A program made the position numbers and the translations under genes. From Galbibacter sp048266365 (GTDB taxonomy: Bacteria > Bacteroidota > Bacteroidia > Flavobacteriales > Flavobacteriaceae), in assembly GCF_048266365.1 (NCBI RefSeq), contig NZ_JBLWZP010000004.1, positions 62,001 through 126,000 on the forward strand: a DNA stretch of 64,000 nucleotides, read 5' to 3'. Of this stretch, positions 46,054-55,257 are shown piece after piece; position 1 is the stretch's first letter, and the number at the start of each line of letters is the position of its first letter. A model generated the notes under the pieces. That model did not search any database. It had not been told where the DNA came from and saw only the letters and a list, made by a program, of their open reading frames with translations.

Positions 46054-46380
46054 TCAGGAGGTAAAAATCAAACTATATTGGGATTGAATATCTTCAATTT
46101 CTCTTTTAGTAAGCATTGAGAATTCTTTCGCTTTTGCCCGTTTAGAGAATTTACCATTGTTTTGCTCCAAAAAGCGTACTAATAATGACACCATATCATC
46201 AGGCATTTCATATATGTTGTCAATATAATATTTAAACTCTTCGTATTTGGTCAAATAATCAACTTCTTGAGGAATGATATTTTCAATGGTGTCCTTGACA
46301 CAACCATATAAAAACTCTGCGTGTGCACCTGACTTCGACACTTTTTTTGACCCCATTTTGTAATTACTGAAAAATCAGCA
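46054..46380 (-). pseudogene. C-terminal remnant of a Fic-domain protein
   Basis: The open frame covers 100 residues from an ATG at 46356 and stays open further upstream to about 46380. The sequence FLYGCVKDTIENIIPQEVDYL, then YEEFKYYIDNIYEMPDDMVSLLVRFLEQNNGKFSKRAKAKEF and LTKREIEDIQSQY, resembles the C-terminal part of Fic family proteins that follows the catalytic core. The Fic motif HPFxxGNG itself is absent, so the front of the gene is gone. The cut lies at the left end of the transposase fragment, suggesting the insertion removed the rest. The Fic assignment rests on recall of the family's C-terminus. Confidence 0.45.
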
Positions 46381-46393
46381 TGTTGCGTATTTT

Positions 46394-46439
46394 GCGTCAC
46401 CAATTAGGGTGACGCGGCGGTAAAAATCGCTATTTTTAC
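46394..46439 (+). promoter_or_regulatory. two hairpins in front of the transposase start
   Basis: GCGTCACC (46394-46401) pairs with GGTGACGC (46408-46415), and GTAAAAAT (46420-46427) pairs with ATTTTTAC (46432-46439), directly before the transposase ATG at 46442. Such structures at insertion-sequence ends commonly limit read-through transcription and translation. Confidence 0.45.
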
Positions 46440-46441
46440 GC

Positions 46442-46727
46442 ATGTTTTTGCGTAGAAAGAAAAATCGATCCGGTACCACTAGTGTAGTGATAGTTGAGAA
46501 GAGTCTCGGGAAATTCAAGCATGTTAAAACTATTGGGGTTAGCAGTGATGAAAAGGAGCTTGAAAAACTCCATGCCAAGGGACAAGAATGGATCTTAAAA
46601 CACTCTGGTAAGGTAGATAGTTTTAAAAAATACCAGCGAGAGGAGGAGGAAAAGCTGGTGTCTGAGCAGCTATTATCGAATATTGAGAACATCCTTCTGA
46701 ATGGCTCACAATTGGTATTGAATCGCA
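46442..46727 (+). mobile_element. truncated IS1634-type transposase (N-terminal part)
   Basis: The frame starts FLRRKKNRSGTTSVVIVEKS, then KFKHVKTIGVSSDEKELEKL, and continues to LLSNIENILLNGSQLVLNRI. This is the N-terminus of IS4/IS1634-type (IS1634 family) transposases, which normally continue for several hundred residues into a DDE domain. Here the homology stops at about 46727, where recombinase sequence begins in another frame; the transposase frame itself hits TAG at 46739-46741. The DDE domain is missing, so the element cannot move by itself. Confidence 0.75.
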
Positions 46728-47229
46728 TAACGTCTGGTTAGTTGCTTTTTATTTTGCAGGAATTCGTATCTCTGATATAGTACAATTAAAATGGAAAAAT
46801 TTCAAAGATGGTCGTTTGTTTTACGTTATGAATAAAAATGAAAAACCTATTAGTCTTAAAATTCCGGATAAGGCAGAAACCATTTTAAAATGGTACAAAA
46901 AAGAAAAGAGATTCAATAATGGGTATGTATTTCCTTTTTTAAAGGATGCCGACCCTAAAGATGCAGAAGATCTTTTTGTAAAAACACGCAATGCAACAGC
47001 GCTATTCAATAAATACCTTAAGAGAATAGCTGAACAATGTAAGGTGGAAAAAAAACTTTCCAACCATATTGCCCGACATAGTTTTGGTAATATAGCTGGT
47101 GATAAGATACACCCCTTAATGCTTCAAAAACTGTATCGCCATAGTGATCTTAAAACCACATTGAATTATCAGGCTAATTTCATCCACAAAGAAGCTGATG
47201 AGGCTTTAGATAGTGTTATCAATTTTTAA
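46726..47229 (+). pseudogene. C-terminal fragment of a tyrosine recombinase (phage-type integrase)
   Basis: Read in frame from about 46726 (HNVWLVAFYFAGIRISDIVQLKWKNF) to the TAA at 47227-47229, this is the catalytic domain of a tyrosine recombinase. The first arginine is in GIRISD, the HxxR box in HIARHS, and the nucleophile in LNYQ. The N-terminal SAM-like DNA-binding domain is missing, replaced by the truncated transposase with no gap. An internal ATG at 46816 gives a 137-residue product that would lack the first arginine. Inactive. Confidence 0.75.
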
Positions 47230-47288
47230 TTTTGTAAGGTTCGAAACAAATATTTGAAAGAAATAGTATCCCTATGTCTTACATTTTT

Positions 47289-48350
47289 TCAAGACTTTGA
47301 TAAAAGCATATAGGCTTTAAACCAATAAAAGAATGATTCCGGATTTGACCTCTTTAGTTTATTTAATCGGGTTTCGAAAGGTTGTTCTATAATCCAATCG
47401 GTTAATTCTCTTGGATCTGTAAATCGTTCTATTTCTTTTGCTCCTGTTTGAAGCAAGGCTGATATATAAGTAGCCTTTGCTGCCGGTATCATGGCACGCT
47501 CTATATGAAAGTTTTCAGAAAAGATATAATTTTTGATGTTTTGAATACCTTTATGTAGCTCGGAAAAATTTCCATTACCACTTTTGCCCCTGGTAGCAAT
47601 AACCATTGTTGTTTCGAATATGTCTTTTAAAACATCTTCCGGGGCTAGATTCTTCATACCACGATACGACAGCTCTGTCTTAGCAAATTGATTAAACACA
47701 GTAGAAACAATCTCCACGTCATCAACCATATCAAATAAATGACCAACATCAAACAGTTGTTTGATAATCTCCACTTCCTTCTCTCTGTTATAAGGAACGC
47801 CTGTTGTGTTGGGAGCGAACGCCGTTAGTTTGTCCCCCAGAATGGCTTCAGGTATAGGAACTGTAACCGTTAAATTTTCCCCTTCTGATTTTGTAAATAT
47901 GGAAGCAATTTCAATTTCAGCAGTATAATCCTCATAATGGCTTTCCTCGTACAGAATATCCAACAAAATATATTCTTTCTCTGCTTTCGTGTTAGTAACC
48001 GGTTTGTAATAGAATTTATAATGCGCCTTCTTTATATCCGATTCTATTTCACGTTCGTTTTCCGCAAATTCAAGGAAATCTGAATTTTGAATAACACCAC
48101 TAAAAATTTCCTCGATTTTCTGTGGTCTATTGGAAACAATAACATCCACATCTATTGACAATCTTTTGGGAGAAGGAAGTAACAGCATGAGTGCGGTACC
48201 TCCCTTAAATATATAATCAAGCCTACTATTTTGAAGGTGTTCCAACAAGTATAGTGCCCGTACTACCTTTTCGACTAGTATAGGATCGGATTTATGTTTT
48301 CTTGCAACATCATCTATCCATTTTATTGTTAACGAATCTGGGTGTATCAT
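47289..48350 (-). CDS. AbiEii-type nucleotidyltransferase toxin (type IV TA)
   Basis: A 353-residue protein with the AbiEii/AbiGii nucleotidyltransferase pattern: FKGGTAL (G50, G51), then RLSIDVDV (S65, D67, D69), which hold the nucleotide and metal, and the later LGDKLTAF segment. AbiEii relatives are DUF1814 proteins that modify tRNA or other targets with nucleotides and stop growth; the antitoxin blocks the effect without tight binding. All catalytic residues are visible, so it is probably active. It lies 28 bp after the antitoxin gene, with a palindrome across the junction. Confidence 0.88.
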   Translation of the reverse strand: MIHPDSLTIKWIDDVARKHKSDPILVEKVVRALYLLEHLQNSRLDYIFKGGTALMLLLPSPKRLSIDVDVIVSNRPQKIEEIFSGVIQNSDFLEFAENEREIESDIKKAHYKFYYKPVTNTKAEKEYILLDILYEESHYEDYTAEIEIASIFTKSEGENLTVTVPIPEAILGDKLTAFAPNTTGVPYNREKEVEIIKQLFDVGHLFDMVDDVEIVSTVFNQFAKTELSYRGMKNLAPEDVLKDIFETTMVIATRGKSGNGNFSELHKGIQNIKNYIFSENFHIERAMIPAAKATYISALLQTGAKEIERFTDPRELTDWIIEQPFETRLNKLKRSNPESFFYWFKAYMLLSKS

Positions 48351-48356
48351 AGAGCT

Positions 48357-48387
48357 AAGATTCGGCAGTAAATATAGTTTACTGCCG
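48357..48387. repeat. second copy of the abiE palindrome, across the antitoxin stop
   Basis: AAGATTCGGCAGTAAA (48357-48372) is identical to the left arm of the palindrome upstream of the antitoxin. Here CGGCAGTAAA pairs with TTTACTGCCG (48378-48387), a 10-bp stem. The antitoxin's last codons and stop (48379-48381) are encoded by the right arm, and the toxin starts 7 bp beyond the left arm. Confidence 0.7.
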
Positions 48388-49122
48388 TTGTTTTGATTTG
48401 TTTATTAGTTCTTGTATTTCTGTCTTTTTAGTTCTTCTCGAGGCATAACGCAACATTCTCGGCTCGTTGATATGGTATTTATCAAAAGCAGTTTGATATA
48501 TCCTTTGTAGTTCTGCACCCTGAAAGGTTGCATACAAATCCGGATCGCAATAGATGTCAACCAACATTTTTTCAAGGGTTGTTGTACTTACTTGATTAAC
48601 CTCTTGTATAGGAGCCTCTGTGGTCAAGTGCGTTATTATAACAGGCTCTTTTGCATTGGCCACATATTGATTCAGGATCTCCGTTGAAGGATCAAGAAAC
48701 ACATCTTTTCCCTGGTCTTTCAATGCGTAAAACACGGATTCCATAACATCCCTATCCACCTCCAGTATGGTGTAAAACCGACCAGGCTGGTGAAGCATAA
48801 ATTCATTGAGCCATTTGGTTGACCATACACAAGTATTAACAAACGGAAACTGGTCGTTAATTTTCTTGGCTAGTCCTTTCAAAGCTTTGTCGATTTCGGG
48901 GACATACTCTTGAATTTCACTCTCTGAAAGCGCATAGACGCCCCTGGATAACCTATGTAGGATTCCTTTTTGGGTCAATTTATAGATTCTCCAATCTATA
49001 GTGGATCGTTTTATCCGTTCATTAAATTGCTCATAGAAATCAACAATATCATGAATGGTTATTTTTTGACCGGGAATAAACCCTTTCTTTAACTTATCGA
49101 TATGTAAAGATGTATATGCCAA
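48379..49122 (-). CDS. AbiEi-type antitoxin (DUF6577-like), type IV TA
   Basis: A 247-residue protein with an N-terminal winged helix (about residues 15-75: ITIHDIVDFYEQFNERIKRSTIDWRIYKLTQKGILHRLSRGVYAL) and a C-terminal domain (PFVNTCVWSTKWLNEFMLHQPG, then VNQVSTTTLEKMLVDIYCDPDLYATFQGAEL). The last part matches the AbiEi antitoxin domain organisation. In type IV systems the antitoxin both prevents toxin action and represses its own promoter by binding inverted repeats. The 37-bp palindrome 35 bp upstream fits that. Confidence 0.85.
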   Translation of the reverse strand: MAYTSLHIDKLKKGFIPGQKITIHDIVDFYEQFNERIKRSTIDWRIYKLTQKGILHRLSRGVYALSESEIQEYVPEIDKALKGLAKKINDQFPFVNTCVWSTKWLNEFMLHQPGRFYTILEVDRDVMESVFYALKDQGKDVFLDPSTEILNQYVANAKEPVIITHLTTEAPIQEVNQVSTTTLEKMLVDIYCDPDLYATFQGAELQRIYQTAFDKYHINEPRMLRYASRRTKKTEIQELINKSKQRQ

Positions 49123-49137
49123 AACAATTCGTTTTTA

Positions 49138-49145
49138 CAAAGGTA
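49138..49145 (-). promoter_or_regulatory. -10 element of the abiE operon
   Basis: The minus strand reads TACCTTTG, matching TAnnTTTG, 15 bp before the antitoxin start codon. The palindrome at 49157-49193 covers the -33 region. Confidence 0.5.
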
Positions 49146-49156
49146 ATAAAAAAACT

Positions 49157-49193
49157 AAGATTCGGCAGTAAATTATTTTTACTGCCGAATCTT
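49157..49193. promoter_or_regulatory. 16-bp-arm palindrome, probable AbiEi operator
   Basis: AAGATTCGGCAGTAAA (49157-49172) is a perfect inverted match to 49178-49193 around a 5-base loop. It overlaps the expected -33 position of the promoter and lies 35 bp before the antitoxin start, the usual place for AbiEi binding. Confidence 0.65.
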
Positions 49194-49344
49194 GGTCTTT
49201 TATAGCTGTTCACAGGATTAAAAAGGGATCATAATTTTTTTATGGATCAATCCTTAAAAATGCTGGGTTTGCCAATCAAAATCAATATTCAACAAAAAAT
49301 ATGAAAAAAGGAAAATGTTTTACCCATTCTGTACCCATTGCAAA

Positions 49345-49380
49345 AAAGAAAGGCTCCACATTTCTGTGAAGCCTTTCTTT
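49345..49380. terminator. terminator of the tRNA gene
   Basis: AAAGAAAGGCT (49345-49355) pairs with AGCCTTTCTTT (49370-49380), extended by CACA/TGTG inward. On the minus strand a T-run follows, so it ends tRNA transcription. Confidence 0.7.
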
Positions 49381-49385
49381 TCTAG

Positions 49386-49458
<73 letters not shown>

Positions 49459-49583
49459 ATGTTTCGGGTGCAAATATACAACGTTTTTATAGTTGTACAA
49501 AGAATTATGTGATTTTATTTTTTGTTGGGTTCTTTTATGATTTTTTCTTTTTTCAAAGGGATGTTTTAATTACTTTAGTTTTC

Positions 49584-50951
49584 ATGGATACAATCAATTC
49601 GGTTCTCAGTTCCCTGATTCCTTATGCAGAATGGGTTATGCTTTTTTTTGTGATAGGAGGCGGGTTGTTTTTACTTTTCTACTCAAGATTTAGACCATAT
49701 TTGCTATTTCGACATGCAATAAGCATTGTAAGAGGAAAGCATGATAATCCAAATGATCCAGGGCAAATCAGCCATTTGCAAGCACTTTCTTCTGCCGTTG
49801 CTGCAACGGTAGGATTAGGGAATATCTCTGGAGTTGCAATTGCAATTTACCAGGGAGGGCCGGGTGTAGTATTCTGGATGTGGATGACTGCATTAGTTGG
49901 AATGATCATTAAATTTTACGGTTGTAGTTTAGCCGTGATGTACAGAACGGTACATAGTGACGGAAGACTAGAATCGGGACCTATGCATTATATGACCAAG
50001 GGTATTGGTTTTATGGGTAAACCTTTAGCGGTATTCTTTTCAGTTGCAGGTTTGGTTGGTTTTCTAGGCGTATTTACGGTCAATCAATTTACGCAAACTT
50101 TTATGAGTGTTGTCAATCCTGATGTAAACATTGCCGCACTTGGTGATTTTAATTGGAAATTAATAATTGGTATATCCTTATCTATACTAACATCTCTTGT
50201 TATTTTCGGAGGTTTACAAAAGATCGCTAAAGTTGCTACGACCATCGTTCCTTTTATGGTTGCACTGTATTTTGGAGCTGTAATGGTTATCCTTTTTACA
50301 AATACTGATGATATTTTGCCTTCATTCGGATTAATTTTTGAAGAAGCTTTTAATTTTGATACGGCTGTTAAAGGAGGGTTCTGGGGCTTGGTTATATTAG
50401 GGGTTCGTAGAGCTGTATTCTCCAATGAAGCTGGTTTGGGTAGTGCTCCTATGTATCATGGAGAATCCAAAACCAACGAACCGGTTCAAGAGGGCTTGGT
50501 GGCTATGTTAGGGCCATTTATTGACACAATTATAGTCTGTTCCTTAACGGCCATCACTATAATTATTACTGGTGCCTACCTAGAGGTTGAAACCAATGGG
50601 ATTGCTATGACGCTCTTTGCTTTTGAAAAAGCGCTTTTTGGCTATGGTGATATATTGCTGTTGCTAATTGTGGCAGCCTTTGCTATGTCTACCTTATTTA
50701 CTTATTCCTATTACGGAACTAAGTGTCTTTCGTATTTGACAAACCCTAAAATTGCAAAATGGTTTAACGTTTATTACATCGCAACCATTACCTTTGCAGC
50801 AATAACTTCAGTAGGACTCGTAATTAACCTTATCGATTTAGCATACGCACTGATGTGTATTCCTAATATGATAGCCCTTATTTGGCTAGCGCCAAAGGTG
50901 AATGCTTCTATGAAGTTATATTTAAACAAGATGAAAAATGAAGGGACATAA
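49584..50951 (+). CDS. alanine/glycine:cation symporter (AGCS family)
   Basis: A 455-residue inner-membrane transporter with about 11 helices. The ATG at 49584 is preferred to a GTG at 49509, which would add a hydrophobic, low-complexity leader. It has the family patterns LQALSSAVAATVGLGNISGVAIAI and YQGGPGVVFWMWMTALVGM, and GVRRAVFSNEAGLGSAPMYHGESKTNEPVQEGLV. It imports alanine or glycine with Na+ or H+. The next gene (era) begins 14 bp before its stop. Confidence 0.9.
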   Translation: MDTINSVLSSLIPYAEWVMLFFVIGGGLFLLFYSRFRPYLLFRHAISIVRGKHDNPNDPGQISHLQALSSAVAATVGLGNISGVAIAIYQGGPGVVFWMWMTALVGMIIKFYGCSLAVMYRTVHSDGRLESGPMHYMTKGIGFMGKPLAVFFSVAGLVGFLGVFTVNQFTQTFMSVVNPDVNIAALGDFNWKLIIGISLSILTSLVIFGGLQKIAKVATTIVPFMVALYFGAVMVILFTNTDDILPSFGLIFEEAFNFDTAVKGGFWGLVILGVRRAVFSNEAGLGSAPMYHGESKTNEPVQEGLVAMLGPFIDTIIVCSLTAITIIITGAYLEVETNGIAMTLFAFEKALFGYGDILLLLIVAAFAMSTLFTYSYYGTKCLSYLTNPKIAKWFNVYYIATITFAAITSVGLVINLIDLAYALMCIPNMIALIWLAPKVNASMKLYLNKMKNEGT

Positions 50952-51825
50952 AGCAGGCTTTGTAAATATTGTAGGAAACCCTAATGTTGGGAAATCCACT
51001 CTTATGAATGCTTTGATTGGAGAGAAACTCTCTATTATCACATCAAAAGCACAAACCACTAGGCACCGTATTTTTGGGATTGTAAATGGTGACGATTTTC
51101 AGGTGATATTCTCCGATACTCCAGGTATAATTAAACCTGCCTATGAACTTCAGGAATCCATGATGGATTTTGTTAAATCCGCCTTTGAGGATGCAGATGT
51201 GTTGGTTTATATGGTAGAGATCGGGGAGAAAGACTTGAAGGACGAGGCTTTCTTTCAGAAGATTACCAATTCCAAGGTTCCTGTACTACTCCTTTTAAAC
51301 AAAATTGATATTTCTTCTCAAGAAGTACTTGAAGAACAGGTACAATTTTGGAAAGAAAAGGTGCCAAATGCTGAAATTTATCCGATCTCAGCCCTTAAGA
51401 ATTTTAATATTGAAACAGTATTTAATCGCATCTTAGAATTACTACCCGAATCACCTCCGTTTTATCCTAAGGATCAGATTACAGATAAACCTGAACGCTT
51501 TTTTGTTAATGAGACGATCCGTGAAAAAATCCTAATCAACTACAATAAAGAAATTCCTTATGCTGTTGAGGTAGAAACTGAAGAGTTTCTAGAAGACGAA
51601 AAGATCATTCGTATACGCTCAGTTATTATGGTAGAGCGCGATACTCAAAAAGGGATTATTATTGGTCATAAAGGGTCTGCCCTTAAAAGGGTAGGGATTC
51701 AGGCACGTAAGGATCTTGAAAAATTCTTTGGCAAGCAAGTCCATATAGAGATTTTTGTTAAAGTCAATAAAAACTGGCGTTCAGATCAACGACAGCTTAA
51801 ACGTTTTGGGTATAATCAAAAATAA
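50938..51825 (+). CDS. era: GTPase Era
   Basis: A 295-residue ribosome-assembly GTPase that binds the 3' end of 16S rRNA. The G domain has GNPNVGKST (G1), the QTTRHRI switch (G2), DTPG (G3) and NKID (G4). The C-terminal KH domain (about 200-290) contains VMVERDTQKGIIIGHKGSALKRV, with the GxxG loop GHKG. Length is normal. Its start overlaps the symporter by 14 bp. Confidence 0.96.
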   Translation: MKGHKAGFVNIVGNPNVGKSTLMNALIGEKLSIITSKAQTTRHRIFGIVNGDDFQVIFSDTPGIIKPAYELQESMMDFVKSAFEDADVLVYMVEIGEKDLKDEAFFQKITNSKVPVLLLLNKIDISSQEVLEEQVQFWKEKVPNAEIYPISALKNFNIETVFNRILELLPESPPFYPKDQITDKPERFFVNETIREKILINYNKEIPYAVEVETEEFLEDEKIIRIRSVIMVERDTQKGIIIGHKGSALKRVGIQARKDLEKFFGKQVHIEIFVKVNKNWRSDQRQLKRFGYNQK

Positions 51826-51928
51826 CTTTTAGTTTACCTCAAAGTAATTAAGTAACAAAATCATCTATTTAAGCTAACAGTAGCATAAAGTGCATTCGTT
51901 TTCTTTGGTAAAATTTAAAAACCACCAA

Positions 51929-53443
51929 ATGAAAATTAAAAATGCATTTCTTTTTGCTGCCATAAGTGTTGGCTTTATGTCTTGTGAATCGGACGATAAT
52001 GATTGTTGCGTAGAAGTTGTTGATCAACAAATTCGTTTTGAACATCTAACAACCATTGCGGCTGGAGGAACTACTGAAATCTCTGCTTTCGATCCTAGTA
52101 CTAAAAAATTATTTACAGTAAATCCGGATATGGATGCGGTAATGGTCTATGATCTGACTGATCCTACCAAACCTGTTGTGGGAGGAGTAATCGATGTGAG
52201 TACCATAGGCACACCAAACAGTGTTTCTGTACTTGATAAACAATTGGCCATAGCTGTTGAAGCTTCCAACAAACAAGCCAACGGAAGCGTGCTTTTGTTT
52301 GATGCGGAAAATCATGCTCTACTACAAAATTATACCGTAGGCGCTTTACCTGATATGGTAATCTTCTCGCCAGATGGTAGATACATCTTAACTGCTAATG
52401 AAGGAGAGCCAAGTTCAGATTACCTTACTGATCCCGATGGAAGTATCAGTATTATCGAAGTAAGTTCAGGGGTTGTTTCTACACTTGGTTTTGAGGCATT
52501 AGAAAATCAATTGGGTGCATTGAAAGAAAAAGGTTTTAGGGTTTTTGGACCAGGGGCTACTTTAGCTCAGGACATAGAGCCTGAATATGTAGCAATATCA
52601 GATGATTCTAAAACGGCTTGGGTTACCTTACAGGAGAATAATGGAATGGCTAAGGTGAATTTGGAAACCAAACAAATAGAAGCTATTTATCCTTTTGGCT
52701 TTAAAGATCATATGTTAAACCAAAACATGTTGGATGCTAGTAACAAGGATGGAGTTACTGAACTTAAAAACTGGCCTGTCAAGGGTATCTACCTTCCAGA
52801 TGCTATAAAATATACAAATATCAATGGAGTTGGCTATTTAATTACGGCAAACGAAGGGGATTCTAGAGATTACGATGGGTTTTCAGAAGAGGCAAGGGTA
52901 AAGGACTTGGTTTTAGACGCTACCTTGTTTCCAGATGCGGCAAGTCTACAGGCAGAAGAAAATTTAGGTAGACTTAAAACAACCACCACCATGGGTGATA
53001 TCGATGGTGATGGAGACTACGAAGAAATATACGCTTATGGTGCTCGATCTTTTAGTGTTTGGTCTACAACTGGAGAACTTGTCTATGATAGTGGAAGCAC
53101 AATTGCTCAAATAGTTCTTGATCAAACACCTGCTAGCTTTAATGCTGATGAAGGTGAAGTCGATGGGAGAAGCGATGATAAAGGCGCAGAACCAGAAGCC
53201 ATTGAGGTGTTAAAAATAGGAGACAAGACAATATTGTTTGTTGGCTTGGAAAGAAACAGTCAGGTGATGGTCTTTGATTTTAGCAACCCTACTTCCCCGG
53301 AATTTCTACAAATTCTTGAAAGGGCAGGAGATAATGCTCCTGAAGGTGTGCTGGCTATTGCGGCAGAAGATAGCCCTAATAATAAGGATCTCTTGGTGGT
53401 GACCAATGAAGACAGTGGGACTATTAGCATCTACCAGAATTAA
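51929..53443 (+). CDS. choice-of-anchor I lipoprotein (beta-propeller)
   Basis: A 504-residue lipoprotein; the ATG at 51929 gives MKIKNAFLFAAISVGFMSC, with the lipobox at GFMSC. The propeller is of the choice-of-anchor I / alkaline-phosphatase-like family (ISAFDPSTKKLFTVNPDMDAVMVYDLTDPTKP, SPDGRYILTANEGEPSSDYL, YLITANEGDSRDYDGF, VFDFSNPTSPEFLQ, LLVVTNEDSGTISIYQN). Such proteins are surface or exported and of uncertain activity. The ATG is preferred to one at 51890. Confidence 0.88.
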   Translation: MKIKNAFLFAAISVGFMSCESDDNDCCVEVVDQQIRFEHLTTIAAGGTTEISAFDPSTKKLFTVNPDMDAVMVYDLTDPTKPVVGGVIDVSTIGTPNSVSVLDKQLAIAVEASNKQANGSVLLFDAENHALLQNYTVGALPDMVIFSPDGRYILTANEGEPSSDYLTDPDGSISIIEVSSGVVSTLGFEALENQLGALKEKGFRVFGPGATLAQDIEPEYVAISDDSKTAWVTLQENNGMAKVNLETKQIEAIYPFGFKDHMLNQNMLDASNKDGVTELKNWPVKGIYLPDAIKYTNINGVGYLITANEGDSRDYDGFSEEARVKDLVLDATLFPDAASLQAEENLGRLKTTTTMGDIDGDGDYEEIYAYGARSFSVWSTTGELVYDSGSTIAQIVLDQTPASFNADEGEVDGRSDDKGAEPEAIEVLKIGDKTILFVGLERNSQVMVFDFSNPTSPEFLQILERAGDNAPEGVLAIAAEDSPNNKDLLVVTNEDSGTISIYQN

Positions 53444-53491
53444 TAATTTATCTAAGAAATGGGGTTGGGATATGTAGTCCACATTTAGTGC

Positions 53492-53523
53492 AAGGGGTGC
53501 TGGGATTTTTCCGCACCCCTTTT
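53492..53523 (+). terminator. terminator after the choice-of-anchor I gene
   Basis: AAGGGGTGC (53492-53500) pairs with GCACCCCTT (53513-53521), then TTT. It lies 48 bp after the stop. Confidence 0.7.
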
Positions 53524-53843
53524 AAATTCATGATTTTTGGTTATATAAATTGAGGCATACACTATTAATATAATAGTAGCCTTAAAGGCCAAAATGGCCA
53601 AGAACTACTTACAACTTTAATTGTAGTTGATTTTTAGAAGAACCTTTTACTGAAAAAATGACCTTAACTATTCGTGATACATTGATTAGCTTAAATACTC
53701 CAGAGATCCTTCTCGAATTTTTTGGTGGGACTACACCCTTTAATTAAATCTAAAAACTTCCAACTATTGTGTTTTTTTAGCTTTTGATTTCCCTAGTAGG
53801 ATATCAGTGTGAATTCTTCAACTAAAAACTAAAAAAATAGAAT

Positions 53844-53851
53844 TACCTTTG
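53844..53851 (+). promoter_or_regulatory. -10 element upstream of der
   Basis: TACCTTTG matches TAnnTTTG, 18 bp before the der start codon. No clear TTTG at -33. Confidence 0.4.
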
Positions 53852-53869
53852 CCTAATAAAATTATAAGT

Positions 53870-55174
53870 ATGAGTGCTATAGTAGCCATAGTAGGAAGGC
53901 CAAATGTTGGGAAATCGACTTTGTTTAACCGATTGATAAAACGTAGAGATGCCATTGTTGATGAAATTAGTGGTGTAACACGTGACCGACATTATGGGAA
54001 AACTGACTGGAATGGTCGTGAGTTCTCTATTATTGATACAGGTGGATATATTGTTGGAAGTGACGATGTATTTGAAAAAGAAATCGATAAGCAGGTTGAA
54101 CTTGCTTTGGATGAGGCTGATGCCATAATATTTGTGGTTGATGTAACTGCAGGTGTTACTGGTATGGATGAGGAAGTAGCACAATTACTTCGACAAGTTG
54201 ATAAGCCTGTATTTATAGCAGTAAATAAAGTAGATAGCGGCAAGAGGGTTGCTGATGCTGTTGAGTTTTATTCTTTAGGGATTGGGGATTATTATACCAT
54301 TTCTAGTATTAATGGAAGTGGAACGGGGGAATTGCTTGATGCCGTAGTGGAGGCTTTGCCGGAAGATGAAGGTGAAGAGCAAGATGAATTGCCACGATTT
54401 GCTGTTGTAGGTCGTCCTAATGCAGGGAAGTCATCATTTATTAATGCGCTTTTAGGTGAAGATCGCTATATTGTAACAGATATCGCTGGAACTACTCGAG
54501 ATAGTGTGGATACCAAATATAAACGTTTCGGCTTTGAATTTAACCTTATGGATACCGCCGGGATTCGTAGAAAAGCCAAAGTTAAAGAGGATTTAGAGTT
54601 CTATACCGTAATGCGGTCTGTACGTGCTATTGAACATAGTGATGTATGTTTGTTAGTGTTAGATGCAACACGTGGTTTTGAAGGTCAGGACTTAAATATT
54701 TTCTGGCTTGCTGAACGAAATAAAAAAGGAATTGTAATCCTAGTTAACAAGTGGGATATTGTAGAGAAAGAAACCAATACAGTTAAGCAGTTCGAGGCTT
54801 ATATCAGGGAACAAATAGAACCTTTTACTGATGTTCCAATTGTTTTTATTTCTTCGCTGACTAAACAGCGAATTTACAAGGCCATAGAAACAGCGGTTGA
54901 AGTGTATCAAAATAAAACCAAACGCATTAGTACATCACAACTTAATGATGTGATGTTACCTATTATTGCGGCTACACCGCCTCCTGCACAAAAGGGGAAG
55001 TATGTGAAAATTAAATTCTGTACGCAGTTACCGACTCCAACACCTCAGTTTGCTTTCTTTGCGAATTTGCCGCAATATGTAAAGGAACCATACCGAAGAT
55101 ATGTGGAAAACCAGCTTCGTAAAAACTTTGATTTTAACGGTGTTCCTGTCCAAGTATACTTCAGAAAGAAATAA
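53870..55174 (+). CDS. der: GTPase Der (EngA)
   Basis: A 434-residue double GTPase for 50S ribosome assembly. The first G domain has GRPNVGKST, DTGG and NKVD; the second has GRPNAGKSS, DTAG and NKWD. The C-terminal KH-like domain (about 345-430: TPPPAQKGKYVKIKFCTQL, NQLRKNFDFNGVPVQVYFRKK) closes it. The ATG at 53870 is chosen over a TTG 21 bp upstream. Confidence 0.96.
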   Translation: MSAIVAIVGRPNVGKSTLFNRLIKRRDAIVDEISGVTRDRHYGKTDWNGREFSIIDTGGYIVGSDDVFEKEIDKQVELALDEADAIIFVVDVTAGVTGMDEEVAQLLRQVDKPVFIAVNKVDSGKRVADAVEFYSLGIGDYYTISSINGSGTGELLDAVVEALPEDEGEEQDELPRFAVVGRPNAGKSSFINALLGEDRYIVTDIAGTTRDSVDTKYKRFGFEFNLMDTAGIRRKAKVKEDLEFYTVMRSVRAIEHSDVCLLVLDATRGFEGQDLNIFWLAERNKKGIVILVNKWDIVEKETNTVKQFEAYIREQIEPFTDVPIVFISSLTKQRIYKAIETAVEVYQNKTKRISTSQLNDVMLPIIAATPPPAQKGKYVKIKFCTQLPTPTPQFAFFANLPQYVKEPYRRYVENQLRKNFDFNGVPVQVYFRKK

Positions 55175-55257
55175 TAGTCTTGTTAAAGTATTATTAAAAA
55201 GTACAAATTACACTTAAATGTCCATGTATTTGGTTTATTTTGGGCAAAACTATTACC

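Larger units (their letters stand above)
53444..53869. other. intergenic region before der
   Basis: The 426 bp hold a terminator (53492-53523), a short unsupported 30-codon frame near 53655 and a -10 element (53844-53851). Nothing else was recognised. Confidence 0.5.

Noticed and set aside
53658..53747. Thirty-codon frame upstream of der
   Set aside because: Short, no ribosome binding site, no family resemblance.
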